Positions 57,912-64,000 of a stretch of DNA of 64,000 bases are shown here, one piece after another (position 1 is the stretch's first letter; every line of letters begins with the position of its first letter). The notes below the pieces were generated by a model, which was not told the DNA's origin, did no database searches, and worked only from the letters and a program-made list of their open reading frames with translations. The position numbers and the translations under genes were made by a program. The DNA is from Thiohalocapsa sp. (GTDB taxonomy: Bacteria > Pseudomonadota > Gammaproteobacteria > Chromatiales > Chromatiaceae), in assembly GCA_028277725.1 (NCBI GenBank), contig JANQFX010000068.1, positions 1 to 64,000 on the forward strand, in the 5' to 3' direction.

Positions 57912-58340
57912 GTGCAATCTTACCAGTCCGTCGCCTGGCGGCACGCCGCTGGACTCGCAATTTCGCCACAGCCCACACGCCACGGCCTGCGGCCGCCACC
58001 GCCACTAGGCACTGCACTGCTGCTGGCATTGCTGGTCGTCCCGGGCGCCGCGCCCTGGGCCGGACAACCGCTCTGGGGCTATGGCGTGCGCGCCTGCGGG
58101 GACTACCTGAAGGCGGCGGAGGCCGCGGACAACGGCGACAAGTCGGAGATGCAGCGCTACGAAGACTGGCTCGGGGGCTTCTTTTCTGCACTCAACCTGG
58201 CCCTGGGCGAGGACGTCCTGCGCGGTTCCGGCGTGCGCTCGGCGATGCGAGGCACCCGGGACTACTGCCGAGCCCACGCGGACCAGGACATGTTCAACGC
58301 GGCCATGGACCACGTTCGTAGCCTGAGCAGCCTGCGGTAG
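57912..58340 (+). CDS. Small exported protein, Rap1a/HdeA-like pattern
   Basis: This 142-residue protein starts at GTG 57912, with GGAGA upstream, and has a hydrophobic export segment (about 33-50). The mature part has two cysteines (Cys62 in RACGDYLKAAE and Cys119 in DYCRAHADQDMF) that could form the disulfide of the HdeA/Rap1a-type fold, with the WLGGFFSALN helix between them. Longer in-frame sequence upstream is antisense to the glycosyltransferase and not credible. Function unknown. Confidence 0.6.
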   Translation: MQSYQSVAWRHAAGLAISPQPTRHGLRPPPPLGTALLLALLVVPGAAPWAGQPLWGYGVRACGDYLKAAEAADNGDKSEMQRYEDWLGGFFSALNLALGEDVLRGSGVRSAMRGTRDYCRAHADQDMFNAAMDHVRSLSSLR

Positions 58341-58359
58341 CCGAACCGCCGCAGACGGA

Positions 58360-61119
58360 TCACCCACCCAACTGCTTCAGCAACGCCCGCGCTTCCGCCT
58401 GTTCCGGAAAGGTCTGTTCGGACAATTCGAGCAGCAGGCGTTTCGCGTCCTCCTGCACGCCAAGCTCGGCGAGCACCTGCGCATAGAGAAACGCGATCGA
58501 CGCGTTGTCCGGAAAACGTTCGTGCCCCTCGGCCAAGGCGTCACGGGCCTCATTGGTCCGATCGAGCTCGAATAGGATGGTGCCCAAGGTATCCACGTAC
58601 TCGGGCTCGTCTGGCGCCAGCTCCACCGCCTGGCGGGCGAAGGCCAGCGCCTCCTCGGGCCGGTCGTGCATGATGAGGACGGCACTGTTGTTCAGCGCAG
58701 TCACGTTGTCCGAGGCGTGCTCCAGAATCGCTCGGTACTGTCGCAAGGCGCCCACTGTGTCTCCGGCACGGAGCAGACTCGTCGCCCAGGCCATGCGCGT
58801 CGTCACGTCCTCGGGGTGCCGCTCGAACCAGCGCGTCGCCCGCGCTCGGGCTTCGCTCATCGCGCCAGAATCCGACAATAGGCCCAGCAGCGTGACGAAG
58901 ACGCGCCGAGAATCGCCCGACTGGCGATGGGCCTCTCGCGCGTATCGCAGCGCGTCCTCCAATGCGCCCTCCGCATGGGCGACGAGTGCGGACATATAGG
59001 GGAGTAAAGACTGTTCCGGCACGACCTGCCGTAGCATCGCGACGAGCTGCTTACGCGAATCCAGGTCCGGGAGCCGATCGAACACCAGCATGCTGGTGGG
59101 TTGGACCAGCGCGGACTCTGGTGCGGCCCGCAGCCCGCGCTCGAACTCCGACAGGAGAACATAGGAGTGTCCCAGCATGGCGCGCGCATAGACCAGGCGC
59201 AGACGCGCTTCCGCATCCGCCGGGTCCTGTTGCAGCAACCGACTCAGGGTTGCCGCCGCATCGAGATAGGCCCCGACACGCAACTCCAGCATGCCACGCA
59301 GCCGCAAGAAGGAGGCGTCGGACATGGCTTCACCAAACGAGGGCAGGACAGCCAGGGCGCCCGTGTAGTCCTCATCCAATGCCAGCGCCTCCGCCAGGGC
59401 CAACCGCAGGGACAGATCGCCGGGCTCCAACTCGACGGCCGCCCGCAAACGCTCCACGGCCTCCTCCGTCTTGCCTACATGCAGGTCCAGGGCGGCACGC
59501 TCGCGCAGGATCGCGCCACCCTCCACACCGACCGCCACGGCCTCCTCCAACAGGTCCTGCGCTGCCTCGGCATCGCCGAGGGCCATCTCCAGACGGGCGA
59601 GCGCGACCGCCGCTTTGTGCATCTCCGGATCGATGACCAGCACCTGTTGCCATGCACTCCGCGCGGGCTGCAGTTGGTTCGTGGCGAGACGGGCCGCGCC
59701 GAGGGCGTACAAGACACGCGCATCACGTCCCGCGCGCCGCTGCAGGGATTGCGCGACCGTGAGGGCTTCGTCGTTGCGTGCGCCTCGAATCAGCACGGCC
59801 ACCCGCAGCAGACCTTCCTCGAGCGTGAGCTCGGTCTTGCGCGCCAAGGCAGCGAACTGCTCCGCGGCCTGCGACCAGTCTCCCTGCAGGGTCAGAAGCC
59901 GGGCATAGGTGCGGCGATAGGCGAGGTTCTCGGGCGCACGCGCGACGTTGGTAGAGGCCAGACGCACAGCCTCGTCGAGTCGACCCTGCAGGGCGCGAAT
60001 CTCGGCCATCATGGCATCGAGCTCGTCCTGCTGTGCAGCCGTGTCTTGGCTATCGGCCAGCAGGCGCTCGGCCCGATCCGCCTCCCCGGCGGCCAGGAAC
60101 AGCCGGGCCGCCGGCACCAGGGCAGCGAAGTCCTTCGGCGCGGCGGCGACGTAGCGATCGAGATGGGATAGGACGGCCTCGCGTCGCCCGAGCGCGAACC
60201 CCACCCGCGCGGCGAGATACAGACCTAGGGGATCAGTCGGCACGTCGTTGACGTAGAGGTCCAGGTGCAGCGCCGCCTCCTGCAACTCGTCGCGCGCCAT
60301 CGACAGGCGCCCCCGGAGTAGCTTCCCGCCCGGGAATCGAGGGTTCAGGCGATCCATACAGGCCAAGTCTTCCTCGGCACCAGCCACATCGCCCCGATCG
60401 ACCCGCGCAATGCTCCGCTTGTAGCAGACCGCCCAGGCCACGGGGTCGAGCGCCAAGGCGCGGGAGAAGGCCTCCTCGGCCCGGCGCACATCTGCGGATC
60501 GGTAGAAGACCTCGCCGAGCATCTCCCAAGCCGCGGCGGAACCGGGGTCGATCCGTAGCGCCTCGTCGAGCGCGGCGCGCCCGCGTTCGGCATCACCGGC
60601 GTGAAAGCCGATGCGGGCTTGACCGAGATGGGCATCGACGTTGTTCGGGTCCAGCTGCAGGGCGCGCGCATAGGACGACGCCGCGTCGTCGACTCGGCCG
60701 AGCAGCTCGAAGGCGTTGCCTCGAACGCCCAAGACGCGCGACCGAGCCTCAGCGCCGGCGTCCTCCGGCACCGGCACCTCGTCGATCACCTGCTGCCCCT
60801 CGCCCTGCAGCACCAGGGCTTGACCCAGCATGGCCGGAACCCTGTGATTGGCATCGTCCAACCCGAGGTCCAAGGCGCGAGCGATCTCCCGCTCGGCCGC
60901 CTTGCCGTCGCGCATCCGCAGCAACACCTCGGCCAGGAGGAGACGGGTTGGGGCATGGCGCGGGTGCGACTGCAGACGATTCCGGAGCTGAATCTGCGCC
61001 TGCACGACCTCCCCGGCTTCAAGGAGGTCGCGCGCCACATCGAGTTCGTCGGCAGCGGCGGGTAGTCCGAGGAGCAAGCACGCCAGCAGGCAGGCCTGAG
61101 GGATTGTCTGCGACGCCAT
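58360..61119 (-). CDS. TPR-repeat lipoprotein/exported protein, PrsT-like (PEP-CTERM system)
   Basis: From ATG 61119 this 919-residue protein has a signal peptide (cut near PAAADE) and more than 20 tetratricopeptide repeats over its whole length, for example AASSYARALQLDPNNVDAHLGQARI and ALAFARQAVELAPDEPEYVDTLGTI. Length and repeat organisation match PrsT of exosortase/PEP-CTERM systems. It is in tandem with a PEP-CTERM-type protein gene 195 bases upstream. No exosortase or regulator (PrsK/PrsR) is visible. Confidence 0.82.
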   Translation of the reverse strand: MASQTIPQACLLACLLLGLPAAADELDVARDLLEAGEVVQAQIQLRNRLQSHPRHAPTRLLLAEVLLRMRDGKAAEREIARALDLGLDDANHRVPAMLGQALVLQGEGQQVIDEVPVPEDAGAEARSRVLGVRGNAFELLGRVDDAASSYARALQLDPNNVDAHLGQARIGFHAGDAERGRAALDEALRIDPGSAAAWEMLGEVFYRSADVRRAEEAFSRALALDPVAWAVCYKRSIARVDRGDVAGAEEDLACMDRLNPRFPGGKLLRGRLSMARDELQEAALHLDLYVNDVPTDPLGLYLAARVGFALGRREAVLSHLDRYVAAAPKDFAALVPAARLFLAAGEADRAERLLADSQDTAAQQDELDAMMAEIRALQGRLDEAVRLASTNVARAPENLAYRRTYARLLTLQGDWSQAAEQFAALARKTELTLEEGLLRVAVLIRGARNDEALTVAQSLQRRAGRDARVLYALGAARLATNQLQPARSAWQQVLVIDPEMHKAAVALARLEMALGDAEAAQDLLEEAVAVGVEGGAILRERAALDLHVGKTEEAVERLRAAVELEPGDLSLRLALAEALALDEDYTGALAVLPSFGEAMSDASFLRLRGMLELRVGAYLDAAATLSRLLQQDPADAEARLRLVYARAMLGHSYVLLSEFERGLRAAPESALVQPTSMLVFDRLPDLDSRKQLVAMLRQVVPEQSLLPYMSALVAHAEGALEDALRYAREAHRQSGDSRRVFVTLLGLLSDSGAMSEARARATRWFERHPEDVTTRMAWATSLLRAGDTVGALRQYRAILEHASDNVTALNNSAVLIMHDRPEEALAFARQAVELAPDEPEYVDTLGTILFELDRTNEARDALAEGHERFPDNASIAFLYAQVLAELGVQEDAKRLLLELSEQTFPEQAEARALLKQLGG

Positions 61120-61314
61120 CTGTGCTGATCGTTGCAGGGCGAATGGAGCGGGCAGGACACCACTCAGCAATCGGTGTGACGGGTCCATTAGCGAGTCAGG
61201 GGCGTAAGAAGGAGGGCGCGACTCACTTCCCTGCGGATTTGGGCCGGCGCGATCTCACGTCCAGGAGCGGCTTGGGGCGAGGGCTCGCGACGGCGTGGTG
61301 ACCACGGTGACCGA

Positions 61315-62043
61315 TCAGGCGTGGTTGCGGTCGCGACGCCGCAAGGCGCCCACCGCTATAACGCCAACGCCCAACAAGAGCAGGCTCGCAGGGACCGAAA
61401 CAACGGTCGCCACCTGGTAGCTGTAGCGGATACGTCCGCTGGCCTCGTAGCGGGTGAGCACATCCGTGCCGCTATCGCCCGTTGCGGCGGTGAAGTTCTG
61501 TGATCTGGCACCGGCGTCCAACTGCACCGTGCCTGTTCCGGTGAACAGCGCGGCGATCTCCGGTGTCAGCTCGGCCCCCTCATAGATGCGCGTTTCGCTA
61601 TCGTTGCCAGTGAGGACGTTGGGGTCGTCGAAGTCTGGCGGTAAGCCAAACCCAGGAGAGTCATACGACCCGAAAGCAGCGACAGAGCGCAACTCGTCGA
61701 CGATGTCCGGCAACGCGACGACCAGGGAACCAACAGCTGTGTTGCCGACTGCAACCTGGAAATCGACTCCAACGGTGAAGTCGTTGGGGGAACCGCTCAG
61801 ATCTCGGAACTGATACACCGCGACAGAGGACGCGTTGAGCTCGAACTGAATGCCGGTCAGATCGGGACCCAAGACCGCCGGGTTGTACTGATCGAATGTG
61901 AGCGTCGCGTCCCCCGCCGAACCGGTCCTGGATTGGGGAATGCTGAACTCTTGCCAAGGAGTGTACTCGATGCCGGCGAGCGCACCAAAGGAGAGCCCAG
62001 CTAGGAGCGCACCGACGAGCCTGACGAGTTGGATCTTGGACAT
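61315..62043 (-). CDS. PEP-CTERM-type sorted protein with choice-of-anchor-E-like domain
   Basis: This 242-residue exported protein has a signal peptide (about 1-23), a beta-rich body starting EYTPWQEFSIPQ and typical of choice-of-anchor E proteins, then a C-terminal sorting signal: VPAS (217-220), hydrophobic LLLLGVGVIAVGAL and a basic RRR tail. The motif has VPAS instead of VPEP. Exosortase would cleave here; none is in the window. Confidence 0.8.
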   Translation of the reverse strand: MSKIQLVRLVGALLAGLSFGALAGIEYTPWQEFSIPQSRTGSAGDATLTFDQYNPAVLGPDLTGIQFELNASSVAVYQFRDLSGSPNDFTVGVDFQVAVGNTAVGSLVVALPDIVDELRSVAAFGSYDSPGFGLPPDFDDPNVLTGNDSETRIYEGAELTPEIAALFTGTGTVQLDAGARSQNFTAATGDSGTDVLTRYEASGRIRYSYQVATVVSVPASLLLLGVGVIAVGALRRRDRNHA

Positions 62044-62538
62044 GGGGCTAGGCGTGTTGTCTTGGTGGCAACCAGGTCTCGACCTGAGGCGAGGTAAGAG
62101 TAGCGCGCCCTCGAGAGTCGATGGCGAACAGGCTGCAGTCGTCTGGATTTTACGACCCGGCCGCAGTGTACGAAACGGCCTATTGAGAAAGCAGATTCCG
62201 CGCCATTATTCACAAGTCTTTGTTAAAGCGAACTTTACCCCATTCTGATCGGGAATCCCCGCCGCGTGTGCCAAAAAGATGTAAGAAATCCATAACAGCT
62301 CCCGAGGCCCCATCAATGTGCACCTGGATGCTCCGTCGGGACATTCCGCAACGCCGTGCCGCCGAGCAGTCGGCACGGCACCCTGCCGAGAGAGCGCAGC
62401 CTGGTGGCCCAGTAGCGAAACGCCGAGGCCACCGGCAGCGCTGCCAACAGCCCCTAGGCGCGTAACCGCATCTGGCCGAGACGGCCAGGGGCAAGCAAGC
62501 GTAGAGACTCGGCAGCATTCCCTATCGCCACATGCACA
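62044..62538. other. Intergenic stretch with two stem-loops, no gene seen
   Basis: The gap between the EF-G-like gene's stop and the PEP-CTERM gene's start contains hairpins GCCGTGCCG/CGGCACGGC (62353-62379) and CTGGCC/GGCCAG (62472-62488). The second lies about 50 bases past the EF-G-like stop and could end its transcript. No convincing gene, promoter or RNA was found otherwise. Confidence 0.4.
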
Positions 62539-64000
62539 TCAAGCGCCCGCCGCGACATCGAAGCGCACGAACTGCATGCTGAACTGGCCGCGGCCTTGGG
62601 TCAGGCTGCGCAGCTCCGTCGCATAACCCAGCAACCGTTTCAGCGGGACCTCGCAGCCGATGGTTGCGGCGCCATCGACGCTGTCGGTACCGAGGATCCG
62701 CGCCTGGCGTTGCTGCAGGTCCCCGAGGACAGCACCGAGGTTGTCGTCGGGCACCACCAACTCGACCCGCATCACCGGCTCCAGCCGACAGGGCTCTGCC
62801 TCGGCCAGGGCCTTGCCCAGCGCGCGCGCCGCGGCCGCCGCCAGGGCATCCGGGCTGCTCTGCTGGCCGAACAGCTCGACGCGCTCCAGCACCGCCCGCA
62901 CGTCCTCCACCGGCGCCGCCTGCAAGGGGCCGGCGGCGAGGCCCTGGGCCAACCCCTGGCGCAACGCCTGCTCCTGCGCCGGGGACAGCTCGGCCCCCTC
63001 GGGCAGTAGCTCCGGCGCGAGCACCAGCGCGTTGCCCGCGCCGCGCGGGGCCGGTTGAACCTGGACCCTGGCACCGGCAGTGAGCTCCGGGTGTTTACCA
63101 TCGGGACTCGGCGGGCGGCTGTAGACAACGCTCGCCGTCGACTCGCGGCCGATGCTCTCGCGCGCCGCTACCGCCGGTCGGCCGCTACGCACGGCGACAC
63201 CGAATTCGCGTTGCAGGCGCTCCAGCACGATCTGAAGGTGCAGCTCGCCCATGCCGCGCAGCAGCCTCTGCCCGGTGTCCGGGTCTTCGGCGACTGCGAG
63301 GGTGGGGTCCTCTTGGATCACCTTGTCGAGGGCCTCCAGCAACCGCTCCTCGTCGGTGCCGGCGCCGGGTTCGATGGCCAGACTCAGGACCGGTCGACGC
63401 GCCTCGATGCCTTCCAGCGAAAGCAGGTGCCCCGGGTCACACAGGGTGTCACCGGTGCCGGCGTATCTGAGCCCTGCGAGCAGCACGATCTGACCGGGCT
63501 CTGCGACGTCCAGTCGCTGCTTGCGCCCGGCGTCCGTGTCGAAAATGCGGGCCACCTGCTCCGTGACCGTCCGCCCGTCGGCCGACAGGAAGGCCACCTT
63601 GTCCCCGGGTCCGAGCCGGTTGCGGTACACCCGCGCGAAGCAGTGCCGGCGCCCGTCCCAGAGCTGCACCTTGAACACCAACGCCGCGAACGGGCCCTTG
63701 GGCCCGAGCACGACCTCCTCGGTGTCGCCCTCGGGCAGCCGCGCCTCGGCGGCGGGCCGATCAAGCGGCGCCGGCAGCAGGTCGACGACGGCGTCGAGCA
63801 GCGGCTGCACGCCGATATCGCGCAGCGCACTGCCGGCGAGACAGGGGAAGATGCGACCTTCGAGCGTGCCCCGGCGTAACGCCGCGAGCACCAGGTCCGA
63901 GTCCGGCTCGATGCCGGAGAGCACCTGATCGGCAAGCGATTCATCGACCTCCGCGGCGGCGAGCAGCAGCGCCTCGTGCAGCGCGTCGAAGCGAGCCCAG
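62539..64000 (-). CDS. EF-G-like translation GTPase (FusA2 type), 5' end outside window
   Basis: The C-terminal 486 or so codons of a translational GTPase: domain II (GPFAALVFKVQLWDGRRHCFARVYRN), domain III (VIQEDPTLAVAEDPDTGQRLLRGMGELHLQIVLERL), then domains IV-V (ARVQVQPAPRG, MRVELVVPDDNLGAVLGDLQQRQARIL). It is an EF-G paralogue, not the str-operon fusA, because no ribosomal genes flank it and domain IV is diverged. The G domain lies beyond 64000. Possible roles are EF-G2-type recycling or ribosome protection. Confidence 0.85.
   Translation of the reverse strand, partial: WARFDALHEALLLAAAEVDESLADQVLSGIEPDSDLVLAALRRGTLEGRIFPCLAGSALRDIGVQPLLDAVVDLLPAPLDRPAAEARLPEGDTEEVVLGPKGPFAALVFKVQLWDGRRHCFARVYRNRLGPGDKVAFLSADGRTVTEQVARIFDTDAGRKQRLDVAEPGQIVLLAGLRYAGTGDTLCDPGHLLSLEGIEARRPVLSLAIEPGAGTDEERLLEALDKVIQEDPTLAVAEDPDTGQRLLRGMGELHLQIVLERLQREFGVAVRSGRPAVAARESIGRESTASVVYSRPPSPDGKHPELTAGARVQVQPAPRGAGNALVLAPELLPEGAELSPAQEQALRQGLAQGLAAGPLQAAPVEDVRAVLERVELFGQQSSPDALAAAAARALGKALAEAEPCRLEPVMRVELVVPDDNLGAVLGDLQQRQARILGTDSVDGAATIGCEVPLKRLLGYATELRSLTQGRGQFSMQFVRFDVAAGA

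Noticed and set aside
62255..62285. Sigma-54 promoter (TGGCAC on the minus strand) before the PEP-CTERM gene
   Set aside because: The GG and GC elements are eight bases apart instead of ten, and no TTGC follows.

Overview
This 64 kb window is gene-dense, GC-rich chromosomal DNA of a gammaproteobacterium, most likely a purple sulfur bacterium (order Chromatiales). The evidence is indirect. The block 5-formyl-THF cyclo-ligase / 6S RNA / zapA / zapB-like, divergent from ygfB-pepP-ubiH-ubiI, has the same order as in E. coli, and dksA-gluQ, crp next to an OsmC gene, rplM-rpsI and coq7 are also gammaproteobacterial. A CbbY-type phosphatase, phosphoketolase, glycogen phosphorylase, a periplasmic rhodanese, a carboxysome-type shell protein and PEP-CTERM genes point to a carbon-fixing sulfur oxidiser. 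No rRNA, phage, transposase or CRISPR array is visible.

Layout. 1-9.5 kb: aminotransferase and CbbY-like phosphatase (-), then dksA, gluQ, phosphoketolase, glycogen phosphorylase and a lipoprotein (+). 9.5-20 kb: a degenerate Fic protein, pstSCAB (-) with a candidate Pho box, a 41-residue membrane protein, and a second PstS whose gene overlaps mfd. 20-29 kb: apbC, a MITE-like element, a TAXI-type binding protein translationally coupled to a CsoS1D-like tandem-BMC shell protein, a periplasmic rhodanese, small unknown genes, a metallophosphoesterase and a glycine-zipper lipoprotein. 28.8-40.8 kb: hslO, wrbA, hda, trpG-trpD-trpC, crp, an OsmC protein, speD, coq7, an Fe-S oxidoreductase, a ferredoxin, rplM-rpsI, a four-helix-bundle (IVP-type) gene and tRNA-Gln(CTG). 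41-47 kb: a porin with promoter and terminator, DUF29, rpiA, ilvA. 46.7-53 kb: the cyclo-ligase/6S/zapA and ygfB/pepP/ubiH/ubiI block. 53-64 kb: an orphan ABC permease with a DUF3299 lipoprotein, sufE, a hemerythrin lacking one iron ligand, a GT4 glycosyltransferase, a small exported protein, a PrsT-like TPR protein beside a PEP-CTERM-type protein, and an EF-G-like GTPase cut by the window edge.

Functional links: phosphate uptake (pstSCAB plus pstS2), central carbon and glycogen breakdown (CbbY, Xfp, GlgP, RpiA), ubiquinone synthesis (Coq7, UbiH, UbiI-like), tryptophan synthesis (TrpG, D, C without TrpE), and an envelope/PEP-CTERM group. At least four families of dispersed non-coding repeats sit between genes.

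The most unusual item is the overlapping TAXI-binding-protein / tandem-BMC-shell-protein pair at 22981-24971, which sits outside any carboxysome operon. The repeat families, especially the terminal-inverted-repeat element at 22702-22942 with a partial copy at 43099-43170, are the next best leads.
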